Positions 34,995 through 43,939 of a stretch of DNA of 64,000 bases are shown here, piece after piece. Position 1 is the stretch's first letter, and every line of letters starts with the position of its first letter. Below the pieces are notes generated by a model, which ran no database searches, was not told the origin of the DNA, and saw only the letters and a list, made by a program, of their open reading frames with translations. Source of the DNA: Pseudomonas yamanorum (GTDB lineage Bacteria; Pseudomonadota; Gammaproteobacteria; Pseudomonadales; Pseudomonadaceae); the NCBI RefSeq assembly GCF_013386765.1, contig NZ_JACARE010000003.1:80782-144781 (forward strand), read 5' to 3'. The translations under genes were made by a program, and so were the position numbers.

Positions 34995-35408
34995 TCAGCC
35001 TTCGGAGTTAACCAGTGCCTGTGATGCCGCCACGTAATCGGCCTGGAACTCTGGTGATTCGATCCACGCCAGGGCCGCTGCTTCATCGTCGGTATCCGTG
35101 GCCCACTGGCGATACTCGATCAGCGCCGCAAGGATAAAGTCAGTCGCTTCCTCTTCACCTTCCTGCTCCAGCACCACCGCCAGCAGCGGGTGCGCCAGGA
35201 ACACCGCACACAGCGCCTGCTGGCTGGTTTCGCCAGCGGTGCGCATCTCCAGGAACAGCTCGGTCAAATCCACCGATTCAAGGTCAATGCGGCTGTCATC
35301 GCCAGCGAAGGCATCGGGCTTGGTGGCGACGGCGCGTTGAGTGCGGTTCTGCTTGGCCTTGGCTTTTGCCCGGTGGGCGCGTTTTTGCTGCTTGTTCGGC
35401 GAGGCCAT
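34995..35408 (-). CDS. Conserved small protein of unknown function
   Basis: A 137-residue acidic soluble protein with a strongly basic start (NKQQKRAHRAKAKAKQNRTQ) that could bind nucleic acid, then helical parts (DLTELFLEMRTAGETSQQAL and DFILAALIEYRQWAT). No signal peptide or membrane segment. I do not recognise a named family. GGACG-type sequence lies before ATG at 35408. It is monocistronic between a REPIN and an alpha/beta hydrolase gene on the same strand. Confidence 0.65.
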   Translation of the reverse strand: MASPNKQQKRAHRAKAKAKQNRTQRAVATKPDAFAGDDSRIDLESVDLTELFLEMRTAGETSQQALCAVFLAHPLLAVVLEQEGEEEATDFILAALIEYRQWATDTDDEAAALAWIESPEFQADYVAASQALVNSEG

Positions 35409-35481
35409 GGGCTCACGTCCTTGGTGTCAGGATCTGGGAATGGCGTATTGAAGCGCAGGTCCGGGGAAATCCCAAGGGTTT

Positions 35482-36402
35482 CTAGGTGCGATCCGTCACT
35501 TGGTGACCCGGAGTGCCTTCGGCCAATTCCCCTCGTTGTAGCCACGCCAGCGCAATCGGCCACAAACGATCCTGATACTGGCTGCGAAAGAACGCGAAAT
35601 GTCCGACCTCCTTTTCGCCGATATCTTCAGGGGCGATCCGCAGGTGCGTGCGCTCGCTGCCTTCGAAGTACCTCAGCAGGCGCTCGATTGCCGGCACTGT
35701 GCCAAATGGGTCATCGGTGATGCTGATCGCCAATACCTGCGCCTTCACCCGAGAAAACGGCAGCTCACTCAACGCCCGCCCGCTGGGGCGTTTTTCATAA
35801 CCTGCCGTCGGCGTACTCCAATCGCGCACCACACCTGCCGGCGTATCTTCCAGCCAGCCCATGCGCTTGCCCGGGAAGTAGCCAAACATCGCGGTCACCA
35901 ACGGCATCACCACATGCCACTTGGTAAACATCCGCCAGCGCCCGCTCGCCTCGTAGTCGCGCCAATAGGCGAACTGCGCGCCCACCGTGACCAATCGCCG
36001 GATCACCGCGCCGGAGGCCCCAAGGCCCGCCGCGCACCCACCAAAACTGTGCCCGACCACATCAATCGGCTGCCCCGCAAACTCCCGCTGCGCGCGCTGC
36101 AGGATCGCTTCGAAGTCCAGCACGCCCCAATCCGACCATGACGCCTTGAAGCCCTTCAGCGAGCCGCTGCGGGATTCGCCGATGCCACGGTAGTCGTAGG
36201 TGATGACATCGAAGCCATTGGCAAACAGGTAGTCGGCGAAGCGTGAATAGTGACGGCAGCGCACGGAGGTGGCGGCGTTGATGATGACTACCGGGCGCTC
36301 GAGGTCGGTTCTGATGTGGCGCCAGGTGAAGCCGCCAATGAGGTGGCCGTCGGCGGCGGCTTCGCGGAAGGGTTCGGCTTGGGGGCGGATTGGCAGATTC
36401 AT
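35482..36402 (-). CDS. Alpha/beta-hydrolase-fold protein
   Basis: A 306-residue alpha/beta hydrolase. Nucleophile elbow GHSFGG near residue 115, oxyanion strand VVIINAATSVRCRHYSRFA, YDYRGIGESR, the catalytic Asp candidate in SITDDPFGT near 230, and His in EVGHFAFFRS near 265 complete a Ser-Asp-His triad. No signal peptide. It could be an esterase or lipase-like enzyme; the substrate is unknown. It is divergent from the arsenic-transporter-like gene with 170 bp between. Confidence 0.8.
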   Translation of the reverse strand: MNLPIRPQAEPFREAAADGHLIGGFTWRHIRTDLERPVVIINAATSVRCRHYSRFADYLFANGFDVITYDYRGIGESRSGSLKGFKASWSDWGVLDFEAILQRAQREFAGQPIDVVGHSFGGCAAGLGASGAVIRRLVTVGAQFAYWRDYEASGRWRMFTKWHVVMPLVTAMFGYFPGKRMGWLEDTPAGVVRDWSTPTAGYEKRPSGRALSELPFSRVKAQVLAISITDDPFGTVPAIERLLRYFEGSERTHLRIAPEDIGEKEVGHFAFFRSQYQDRLWPIALAWLQRGELAEGTPGHQVTDRT

Positions 36403-36574
36403 GAGCTGGCTCGATCATTGCGCTTTCGATGGGGCGTCAGAGGCCCGTGCGCAGTTTTATAAGAAGTCGAAGCTAACAAATTTCTGTCGCTAAGACCCCG
36501 ACGATTTTCTGATGCTCGACCTGAGCGACTCAAATGCCTAGGCTTGGGCCCTCTCGCCCTATCAGAACCTGTCC

Positions 36575-37540
36575 ATGACTCGCGACACCCTCGAGCAACA
36601 CCAGATCCCGATCTACTTCGCCGCCGTGCTGCTGGCTGCCGTTGTCGGCCTGCTGGCGCCCTCCATGTCTCAAGGCCTGGCCGCCCTGGTCACGCCCGCC
36701 ATCGCCGTGCTGATGTACGCGATGTTCCTGCAAATCCCGTTTCTGGACCTGCGCCAGGGCTTGGGCAACAAGCGCTTCATGTACGCGTTACTGCTGGCCA
36801 ACTTCATCCTGATTCCGTTGCTGGTGTGGGCGCTGACCCGTGGCCTGGTAGCGCAACCGGCGATTCTGGTGGGAGCGTTGCTGGTGCTGTTGACGCCGTG
36901 CATCGACTACGTGGTGGTGTTCACCCACATCGGCAAGGGTGATTCACGGTTGATGCTGGCAGCAACCCCGATCCTGTTGCTGCTGCAACTGTTGCTGTTG
37001 CCGCTGTACCTGGGGTTGATGCTGGGGGCGCAATCGCAGGTGGTGGTTTCGGTGGGGCCGTTTGTCGAGGCCTTCCTGCTGCTGATCGTGGCGCCGATGA
37101 TTCTGGCGGTGCTGACGACTTCCCTGTCCCGGCGCTCTCGGGTCATCAGTGCCTGGAACGATGCCTGGGCCTGGCTGCCCGTGCCGGCCATGGCGCTGGT
37201 GCTGATGGTGGTGATCGGTTCGCAAATCACCGCGGTGGTACGCGATATCGGCCTGCTGGCGCCGGTGATTCCGGTTTACGTCGGCTTTCTGTTGCTGGCG
37301 CCGCTGATGGGCGCATTGGCTTCGCGGTTGTTCAAGCTGCCGGCGAGTACGGCGCGGGCGGTCACCTTCAGTGCTTCTACGCGCAATTCTCTGGTGGTGT
37401 TGCCGCTGGCGCTGGCGTTGCCCGAAGACATCCGTGGGCTCGCTGGCGCAGCGGTGATCACGCAAACCCTGGTGGAACTGGTGGGGGAGCTACTCTACAT
37501 CCGGCTGATGCCGCTGCTGATTTGGCCCGCTCGTCGTTAG
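36575..37540 (+). CDS. Acr3/BASS-like transporter (annotated class: arsenic resistance protein)
   Basis: A 321-residue membrane protein with about ten segments of the bile acid:sodium symporter (BASS)/Acr3 superfamily. Recognisable blocks: PAIAVLMYAMFLQIPFLDL near residue 45, LLTPCIDYVVVFTHIGKGDS near 110 with the Cys found in Acr3-like proteins, and VTFSASTRNSLVVLPLALAL near 270, the hallmark stretch of this group. Proteins of this group are often called arsenite permeases, but no ars genes are adjacent, so the substrate is open. ATG at 36575. Confidence 0.75.
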   Translation: MTRDTLEQHQIPIYFAAVLLAAVVGLLAPSMSQGLAALVTPAIAVLMYAMFLQIPFLDLRQGLGNKRFMYALLLANFILIPLLVWALTRGLVAQPAILVGALLVLLTPCIDYVVVFTHIGKGDSRLMLAATPILLLLQLLLLPLYLGLMLGAQSQVVVSVGPFVEAFLLLIVAPMILAVLTTSLSRRSRVISAWNDAWAWLPVPAMALVLMVVIGSQITAVVRDIGLLAPVIPVYVGFLLLAPLMGALASRLFKLPASTARAVTFSASTRNSLVVLPLALALPEDIRGLAGAAVITQTLVELVGELLYIRLMPLLIWPARR

Positions 37541-37627
37541 GCGGATGAATGTTTGATTCCGTTCAGGGGTTATTCAGGAGAGTGTTCGGCAACATGGGCC
37601 GGTTTACCCCACCTGACAGGCTGAACA

Positions 37628-39268
37628 ATGGATCAACACAACCGCTTTCGAATGGAATCGCTGGGAATCTTTTTCATCGCCTTGCTGCTGTTTACCCTGG
37701 GGATCTGGGACCAGCAGCCACAAGGCTTCGATGGCCGATGGGCCGTCTTCATGCAAGAGATGTTTCGCCACGGCCCGAGCCTCTTCCCGACCACCTATGG
37801 TGAGTCTTACCCGGACTATCCCGGCACGGCGACGTATCTCAGCTACCTCTTTGCCCGCTTGTTCGGGGCGCCCAATGATCTGGCCAACGTGATGCCTACC
37901 GCCCTGGCATCGGCCGGGGTCATGGCGCTGATCTACCGCTTGCTGGCACCGTCCGGTCGGGCGTGGGCGCTGCTGACGGTACTGCTCACCGCATTGACCG
38001 CCCAGTTGCTGGAAAAGTCGCGTTCGGTGTGCCTGGACCAGATGGTCTCGTTTCTGTGCCTGGCGAGTTTCTATCTGTTGCATACCGGCGAGCGCATGGG
38101 CTCGCGGCTGCGCCAATATGCGGTCTTTCCGTTATTCGTGGTGGCGTTTGCCATTCGCGGTCCCTTGGGGCTGGTCGAGGTGTGCGGGGTGGTCTGTGTC
38201 TACTGGGCGATGGGCCCGGCCCGCACGCGGCAAGAGCGGATTGCACTGCTGAAAAAGGTCATTGCCCACGGGGTTATCGGACTGATCCTGCTGGCAGGCT
38301 GTTGGTGGGTGCTGTTGAAGCTGGCGCGGATCAGCGGCGGCGATGCCTTTGTCGATGATGTGCTCAGGATGCAGTTTACCGGGCGCCTCGACGAAACCGG
38401 CGAGGCGTTCTACTTCTACTTCAAGTTGAGCCTGTACCGCTATTTCCCGGTGGTGCCGCTGGCGCTGGCGACGATGATTGTCCTGCGTCACAAATGGTCG
38501 GTGCGCAACGAGGATGCCGATGTGCAGTTGGCGGTGCGCCTGGCCGCCTGCGGGCTGATGATTCTGCTGGGCCTGTCCATCCCGCACTTCAAGCGCGCTT
38601 ATTACATTGTGCCGATGGTGCCGATGTTCGCTGCAGTGGCGGCCTACGGCTTGCTCCAGGCCCAGGGCTGGCTGCTGGGTGTGCGTCGTGGTTATGAGTG
38701 GTTGGTGGCGGCGTTGCCGGTGCTCGGGATCGTGGTGGTGTTTGTCTGTCGGCACCTGTGGCACAAGCACGGTTACTGGCCGGACGTTTCAGTGCCGGCG
38801 TTGGTGGGTGTGCTGATTGTGCTGCAACTGGCCGCCGTGATTGCCTGGCGGCGTTTGCAGGACAGTCTCGGGCGGCGCCTGGTAGTGCTCAGCCTTATTG
38901 CATTGGCTACCCAATGGCTGGTGCTGGTGAAGGTGGTGGAGCCGGCGAAGGACCTGCAATTCGACACCAGGAACTTCGTTGGCGCGGTGGAGAAACTGCG
39001 AGCCGGCAATCCCGGGATCCTGGTGTTTGTCGATCTGGCCAAAGACACCTGGGCGATCCGCTACATCATGAACCTGGATCACGACGAGAAGCCGCTGTTC
39101 ATCGGGCGCAACGAACCCTTGCTGGTGGACACGCTGCCGCGTCCCGCCTGGGTGATTGTGGAACGCAAGCAAACCGCGTTGCTCAATGGCACGCCACTGG
39201 AGCATATGGCGCCGGTGTTCAGCGGGCGATTGAATGACAACCCGCTAATGGTGTTTCTGGTGAAGTGA
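37628..39268 (+). CDS. ArnT/GT39-like membrane glycosyltransferase
   Basis: A 546-residue inner-membrane protein with about 12 membrane segments of the PMT/GT39 (ArnT-like) family, which transfers sugars from polyprenyl-phosphate donors on the periplasmic side. The first extracytoplasmic loop has WDQQPQGFDGRWAVFMQEMF with the conserved acidic residue, and YGESYPDYPGTATYLSYLFA parallels the ArnT second motif. A C-terminal periplasmic domain of about 100 residues follows. Acceptor and sugar are unknown; lipid A modification is possible. It begins 87 bp after the transporter gene and may be co-transcribed. Confidence 0.8.
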   Translation: MDQHNRFRMESLGIFFIALLLFTLGIWDQQPQGFDGRWAVFMQEMFRHGPSLFPTTYGESYPDYPGTATYLSYLFARLFGAPNDLANVMPTALASAGVMALIYRLLAPSGRAWALLTVLLTALTAQLLEKSRSVCLDQMVSFLCLASFYLLHTGERMGSRLRQYAVFPLFVVAFAIRGPLGLVEVCGVVCVYWAMGPARTRQERIALLKKVIAHGVIGLILLAGCWWVLLKLARISGGDAFVDDVLRMQFTGRLDETGEAFYFYFKLSLYRYFPVVPLALATMIVLRHKWSVRNEDADVQLAVRLAACGLMILLGLSIPHFKRAYYIVPMVPMFAAVAAYGLLQAQGWLLGVRRGYEWLVAALPVLGIVVVFVCRHLWHKHGYWPDVSVPALVGVLIVLQLAAVIAWRRLQDSLGRRLVVLSLIALATQWLVLVKVVEPAKDLQFDTRNFVGAVEKLRAGNPGILVFVDLAKDTWAIRYIMNLDHDEKPLFIGRNEPLLVDTLPRPAWVIVERKQTALLNGTPLEHMAPVFSGRLNDNPLMVFLVK

Positions 39269-39501
39269 GTCAGTTGCCTTATTCGTCGTGGCTCCGGGGT
39301 GATGCGAGAGGCGATCACTGGGGAATTAAGGACAGATCAATAGGGTCATAAGGCGCAGCGGGTCCCCGACGGTTTGGATCGTCTTGCTGTATGGTCGTCG
39401 TTTAAATGACCGTCGGGTCTGATAAAACGCTTTGCAGCCTGCCGTAAAGCACGCGTCTGCTAGGCTTTGGTACTTTCGTAGTGATGATTTCTGGATGTGA
39501 C

Positions 39502-39792
39502 ATGGAAGCAGTAAAAATGGATTTTGCGTACGCGGGCGCTGAGAGTGCCGGTAGTGCTCACGTGATCGGCCGTTCCTGGTTTGGCGGCCTCAGTATTTGT
39601 TTTGACGGCGGCTGCAGCTACCCGTCGATGATCGGGGTGCTGGAGGCCGTGTTTAGGCGCTACGGGCGTCTGGTGCGTTTTGGTGAGTCGCTTTCGGCGC
39701 AGGATTGGATTACGCGCGTGGAGGAGAGTGGTTTTCACATCTCCGAGCAGGAGCGGGCTGCGGTGTTGACGTTGATGCGCGGAGGGGGCTGA
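39502..39792 (+). CDS. Unknown small protein
   Basis: A protein of about 96 residues (from ATG at 39502; GTG at 39481 or ATG at 39484 are alternatives). It reads AGSAHVIGRSWFGGLSICFD with two cysteines, then SMIGVLEAVFRRYGRLVRFG and a helical C-terminus. No family recognised, no signal peptide. Codon use is normal for the genome. It is followed by a terminator shared with convergent tRNA-Phe. Confidence 0.55.
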   Translation: MEAVKMDFAYAGAESAGSAHVIGRSWFGGLSICFDGGCSYPSMIGVLEAVFRRYGRLVRFGESLSAQDWITRVEESGFHISEQERAAVLTLMRGGG

Positions 39793-39817
39793 AGGGGGGG
39801 GCAAAAAATCCAGACAA

Positions 39818-39848
39818 CAAAAAACCCGCACCAGGCGGGTTTTTTGTG
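39818..39848. terminator. Bidirectional terminator
   Basis: AAAAACCCGC and GCGGGTTTTT pair around a short loop (ACCAG), with A and T runs on both sides. It serves the small gene on the plus strand and tRNA-Phe on the minus strand. Confidence 0.9.
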
Positions 39849-39886
39849 TGTTTCAGATGACGTTTGCACCACCTGAAACTAATTAG

Positions 39887-39962
39887 TGGTGCCCAGAGAC
39901 GGAATCGAACCGCCGACACGGGGATTTTCAATCCCCTGCTCTACCGACTGAGCTATCTGGGC
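39887..39962 (-). tRNA. tRNA-Phe (anticodon GAA)
   Basis: On the minus strand: 5' GCCCAGATAGCTCAG, D-loop TCGGTAGAGC, anticodon stem-loop GGGGATTGAAAATCCCC with anticodon GAA, T-arm GGTTCGATTCC and encoded CCA; 76 nt. It lies about 100 bp downstream of yggX on the same strand. Confidence 0.97.
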
Positions 39963-40065
39963 AACGGGGCGCATTAAACGGGTTTTTCAGGGGGTCGTCA
40001 AGCAAGTTTTCAAAAAATATTTAATTATTACCGTCGCTTACGGGCCAACCCCCAAATTTGATCAA

Positions 40066-40338
40066 TTATTCAGCAGGTGGCACGTAGCCGTCGGCCTTGG
40101 CGTAATCTTCGCCGGAAAAGAACTTGTCCATCTCGCCTTGCAGGTATTTGCGGTCTTCGGCGTTCATCATGTTCAGGCGTTTTTCGTTGATCAGCAGGGT
40201 CTGGTGTTTTTGCCAGTCGGCCCAGGCCTTGGCAGAGACGTTGTCGAAAATGTCCTGGCCCTTGGCGCCAGGGAACGGGGCGCGTTCCAGGGCGGGCAAT
40301 TCTTCGTGGTACTTGCGGCAGATGATGGTGCGGGTCAT
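40066..40338 (-). CDS. yggX: YggX, Fe(2+)-trafficking protein
   Basis: A 90-residue YggX homologue linked to iron trafficking and protection of Fe-S clusters from oxidation. The opening [20 protein letters not shown] holds the single conserved Cys (residue 7), and [20 protein letters not shown] and [20 protein letters not shown] are family blocks. Length is standard (about 90). It overlaps mutY by four bases, a linkage known in gamma-proteobacteria: MutY has an Fe-S cluster that YggX may help protect. Confidence 0.97.
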   Translation of the reverse strand: MTRTIICRKYHEELPALERAPFPGAKGQDIFDNVSAKAWADWQKHQTLLINEKRLNMMNAEDRKYLQGEMDKFFSGEDYAKADGYVPPAE

Positions 40339-41402
40339 GACGGAACTCCTGCGTTCAATACTTCAGCCGCGCGCTTCAGCAGTTTCTTTACCGGGGCGGC
40401 AAGGCCCAGGCGCGGCGGGGTGGCGAGGTTATACCAGAGCCAGTCAGCCTCGGCCACGTGATGGGCAGACTCCTGGACCTGGACCAGCCAGGGTTCGATA
40501 GCCAGTTGGAAGTGGCTGAAGGTGTGGATCAGGCTCGGCAGTGCCTGTTGCTCGCCCAACGCCAGGGAGTGCTGGTTGGCCAGGTGTTCCAGGTCGCTCA
40601 GGTCATCCAGTTCCGGCAAGCTCCACAAACCGCCCCACAGGCCCGTGGAAGGGCGACGGTAAAGCAGAATCGCGCCTTCGCCATTGGCCAGCAGCGGCAT
40701 CAGCGTGCGCTTCTGGGGCACGGTCTTGCGGGGTTTGGGGATCGGGTAGCGGGTTTCCAGGCCGAGCATGTGGGCTTCGCAGCCCTTTTCCAGCGGGCAC
40801 AGCAGGCAACTGGGTTTGCTGCGGGTGCAGAGCGTGGCGCCCATGTCCATCATCGCCTGGGTGTAGGCATTGACCCGGTCATGGGGCGTAAAGCGCTCTG
40901 CGGTGGCCCACAACTGCTTGGCAACCTTCGGCTCGCCCGGGTAACCCTCTTGCGCGGTAAAGCGTGCCAGCACGCGTTTGACGTTGCCATCGAGGATCGG
41001 CGCCCGCAGGCCCATGCTCAGGCTGGCAATCGCGCCGGCGGTGGACAGGCCGATGCCGGGCAGCTCGGTGAGCTTTTCGACGTCACGGGGAAACTCACCG
41101 GCGTATTCGGCCACGACAATCTTCGCGGTCTTTTGCAGGTTGCGCGCCCGGGTGTAGTAACCCAGGCCGGTCCACAGGTGCAGCACTTCGTCTTCCGGCG
41201 CGGCAGCCAGGGCTTCGACTGTCGGCAGGGAAGCCATGAACCGGTCGAAGTAGTTCAGCACGGTGCTGACCTGGGTCTGCTGCAACATGATCTCCGAGAC
41301 CCATACCCGGTAAGGCGTGATGCCCTGTTGCCAGGGCAGGTCGTGGCGACCGTGGCGGTCGTACCAGTCGAGCACCGCCGATGAAAATTGCTCGCTTCTC
41401 AT
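40335..41402 (-). CDS. mutY: MutY, A/G-specific adenine glycosylase
   Basis: A 355-residue DNA repair enzyme that removes adenine mispaired with 8-oxoguanine. The helix-hairpin-helix [16 protein letters not shown] near residue 112 leads to the catalytic Asp in [10 protein letters not shown] near 138; the Fe-S cysteines lie in [17 protein letters not shown] (C-x6-C-x2-C-x5-C) near 192-208, and a C-terminal NUDIX-like 8-oxoG recognition domain follows. Catalytic Glu is in the N-terminal LPWQ...[11 protein letters not shown] block. It overlaps asmA upstream and yggX downstream by four bases each. Confidence 0.98.
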   Translation of the reverse strand: MRSEQFSSAVLDWYDRHGRHDLPWQQGITPYRVWVSEIMLQQTQVSTVLNYFDRFMASLPTVEALAAAPEDEVLHLWTGLGYYTRARNLQKTAKIVVAEYAGEFPRDVEKLTELPGIGLSTAGAIASLSMGLRAPILDGNVKRVLARFTAQEGYPGEPKVAKQLWATAERFTPHDRVNAYTQAMMDMGATLCTRSKPSCLLCPLEKGCEAHMLGLETRYPIPKPRKTVPQKRTLMPLLANGEGAILLYRRPSTGLWGGLWSLPELDDLSDLEHLANQHSLALGEQQALPSLIHTFSHFQLAIEPWLVQVQESAHHVAEADWLWYNLATPPRLGLAAPVKKLLKRAAEVLNAGVPS

Positions 41403-43615
41403 CGTTTGAACAGGCCTTTCAGAGCATCTTTCAACTGTGGATTGACCTTGTCGAGCTTCTGCTCAAGCTTCTCGCTGAGCTTGTTGCCTGCTGCCTTGAT
41501 AGCGACCTGGCTCAGGCCGTCCTTGTCCAGGCGGCAAGCCTTGGCGCCCAGTTCCAGCGGGCCGCGGCAGCGCAGTGGGACTTCGATGTTCTGGAAGTTG
41601 GAACCCACCTCGCAGGCCGGGTCCGGCACTTCGCGCTGGTCGCCTTCGACGATGATGCCGACGCGGTAGTCCATGCCCAGCACACGCAGGTCGATGTCAC
41701 CGTTGCCGTTGACGGTCAGGCCCGGGATGCGCACTTTCAGGTCCGGGTTGCTGGCCACGCCGTTACGGAAGGTCAGGTTGCCCTTGAGTTCCTGGAACGG
41801 GGTGTCCTTGCCGCGCTGCTCGCCGCTGAGGGTCTTGCGGTTGAGCAAGGCGATGCCGGTGCACAGTTGTTGCTCAAGGTTGGCGTTGAGCAGCACACCG
41901 TTATTGATCACGAAGCTGGCGGTGCCGTTGAGGCTGTCGATCAGGGCCTTCTGGCTATTGCCGCGGCCATTGAGATTGCTGTCGAGGGTGAGCTGGCCCT
42001 TCACCGGCGGGTTCTGCCCCTGGGCTTGCAGGATGCGCTCGACCGGCACTTGTTTGATGCGGGTTTGCAGCGCCAGCAACGGGATGTCCTGACGCACGTC
42101 AAGGTTGCCGTTGGCCTGGAAGGTGCCGTTGTAGAGGCCGCCGCTCAAGGTGTCGAGCTTGAGCTGCCCATCGAGGCCGGAGGCTTTCAGGGCGGCGTTC
42201 TGGATCGGCAGCTTGCTCAGGGTGAGTTGGCCGAAGGACAGGTCGGCATTCACGTCCAGGGCGCGCAGGCGGGTCAGTGGCAGCAGTTTGTCGGTGCTCC
42301 ACGCGCCCTTGGTCGGGGCGTCCGGCAGCGGTGTGGTGCCTCCGGCCGCCATGGCGCCGGCTTCGCTGCTTTGCACTTCAGCCTGGCGGGCGGCCGTCGC
42401 ACCTTTGGCAGCGTCGGATTTGGCTGGCAGGTAGTTGTCGGCATTGAACGTGTCGGCCTTGAGCTGCACCCGCAGGGACTGCTTGGCGAAATCATCCACG
42501 GCCACGCGACCGGTGAAGGTGCTCTCGTCGAGTTTCAGGTTGAGGTCTTCAAGGGCCAGGCTGGTGGGCGTGCCCTTGAGGCGGCTGACCAGTTCGACCT
42601 TGCTCAGGCTGCCCGCGGCCATCGGTGGCAGCGGGTTGCCGACGCTGTCGAGGAACTTGGCCAGGTCAAACTGGGCAATCGACAGAGCGCCGCTGAGTTG
42701 CGGGGTCTTGTCCAGGTCGTTGACCTTCAGCTCGCCCAGGGCGCGCAGTTGGTTCAGCGACAGCTTCATGCCAGTCCATTCGGCGATGTTGGCGGAGAGA
42801 TCCACCAGCAATTGGCCCTGGGTCGAAAAGGTCAGGGTCTTGCCTTGCAGCGGCTCGCCGGTGGCTTCACCGGTGAGTTTCATGTCTTCGAACTGGTAGC
42901 GCTGGAGGGCGCGTTGAATGCGCAAGTTGCCGTTCAGCTCGGTCTTGACGCGCATCAGCGGCTGGTTGGTGCCGAGGAAGGCGGTGAGTTTCAGCGGGAT
43001 GCTTGCACCTTCATGCACGGCGCCGGCACTCAACTGGATGCTTTCGGCGCTGAACTGCTTGCCGGTCTGCTCGTCGTTGTATTCGACGCGGGCGTTGTTG
43101 ATGGTCAGGCTGTCGATGTCCAGGCGGATCGGCTGTGGCGGCTTTTCAGGCTTGGGCGGCGTGGCCGCTTCAGCGACGGCGGGCGTGCTGGCAGGCGTGC
43201 TCGGGTCCGGCACATTCTTGCCGATGTCTTCCCAGTTGCCATGGCCATGCACATCTTTGTTCAGGCGCAGGTTCAGGCCTTCGACACGCACATCGCTCAT
43301 CTGCACTTCGCGGCGCAGCAGCGGCAGCACGCGCACCGAGAGGCCGAGCATCTGCAAATCGGCAAACGGCTGGGTCGGGTTGGTCAGGGTCGCAACGCTG
43401 GCCTCGTGCAGTTCAAGGCCGAGCCAGGGGAACAGGCTCCAGCCGATGTCGCCATTGAGCGTCAGCTCGATGTGGGCCTTGTCGCGGGCAATCTGGCGAA
43501 TCTCGTCTTTGTAGTCGTTGGGATCGAAGAGATGGGTCAGGGCAAAGCCTAGAGCCACAATGATCAGCAACAGCCCGAGAAGTACCAGACCCAGGATTTT
43601 GCCGAACGCTTTCAT
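41399..43615 (-). CDS. AsmA-family protein
   Basis: A 738-residue AsmA-type protein: one N-terminal membrane anchor (ILGLVLLGLLLIIVALGFAL), then DPNDYKDEIRQIARDKAHIE, the typical AsmA N-terminal block, a long periplasmic beta-rich bridge-like body, and the C-terminal AsmA domain (GTASFVINNGVLLNANLEQQ, and GNGDIDLRVLGMDY). AsmA-like proteins affect outer-membrane lipid transport. First gene of the asmA-mutY-yggX operon, with four-base overlap to mutY. ATG at 43615. Confidence 0.9.
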   Translation of the reverse strand: MKAFGKILGLVLLGLLLIIVALGFALTHLFDPNDYKDEIRQIARDKAHIELTLNGDIGWSLFPWLGLELHEASVATLTNPTQPFADLQMLGLSVRVLPLLRREVQMSDVRVEGLNLRLNKDVHGHGNWEDIGKNVPDPSTPASTPAVAEAATPPKPEKPPQPIRLDIDSLTINNARVEYNDEQTGKQFSAESIQLSAGAVHEGASIPLKLTAFLGTNQPLMRVKTELNGNLRIQRALQRYQFEDMKLTGEATGEPLQGKTLTFSTQGQLLVDLSANIAEWTGMKLSLNQLRALGELKVNDLDKTPQLSGALSIAQFDLAKFLDSVGNPLPPMAAGSLSKVELVSRLKGTPTSLALEDLNLKLDESTFTGRVAVDDFAKQSLRVQLKADTFNADNYLPAKSDAAKGATAARQAEVQSSEAGAMAAGGTTPLPDAPTKGAWSTDKLLPLTRLRALDVNADLSFGQLTLSKLPIQNAALKASGLDGQLKLDTLSGGLYNGTFQANGNLDVRQDIPLLALQTRIKQVPVERILQAQGQNPPVKGQLTLDSNLNGRGNSQKALIDSLNGTASFVINNGVLLNANLEQQLCTGIALLNRKTLSGEQRGKDTPFQELKGNLTFRNGVASNPDLKVRIPGLTVNGNGDIDLRVLGMDYRVGIIVEGDQREVPDPACEVGSNFQNIEVPLRCRGPLELGAKACRLDKDGLSQVAIKAAGNKLSEKLEQKLDKVNPQLKDALKGLFKR

Positions 43616-43939
43616 GGGCGAGTCCTTGTATGTCGTTTTAAAATTTAGCCGCAGAGTATAACGCCCGAAGGCTTACGTCAGTTCGCGGATAGTTACATTG
43701 TATCTAGAGGCCGGAAAACGGAATTTTGGCGTCAAACAAATCAGATATCCCGAAAAAGGTGATATCAGTTTGGTTTTTCTGTCATCCACAGATGCTAATC
43801 TCTGCGTGTTCGTCCGCCTTCTGCGACTAAACGTCGCGCAAAAATGGAGCTTTACTCAACAAATATGGCCACGCCTTGCGTGTAAGGCCAAAGGAGAGAG
43901 CGCCCGACGGACACATACTAATAACTGGGGGAAACACCA
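43616..43939. other. Divergent intergenic region, asmA to OFA transporter
   Basis: 324 bp between divergent genes. Two GATATC palindromes stand 17 bp apart near 43743-43770 with flanking TCA/TCA; no firm promoter was identified. GGGGGAAA precedes the transporter ATG. Confidence 0.35.
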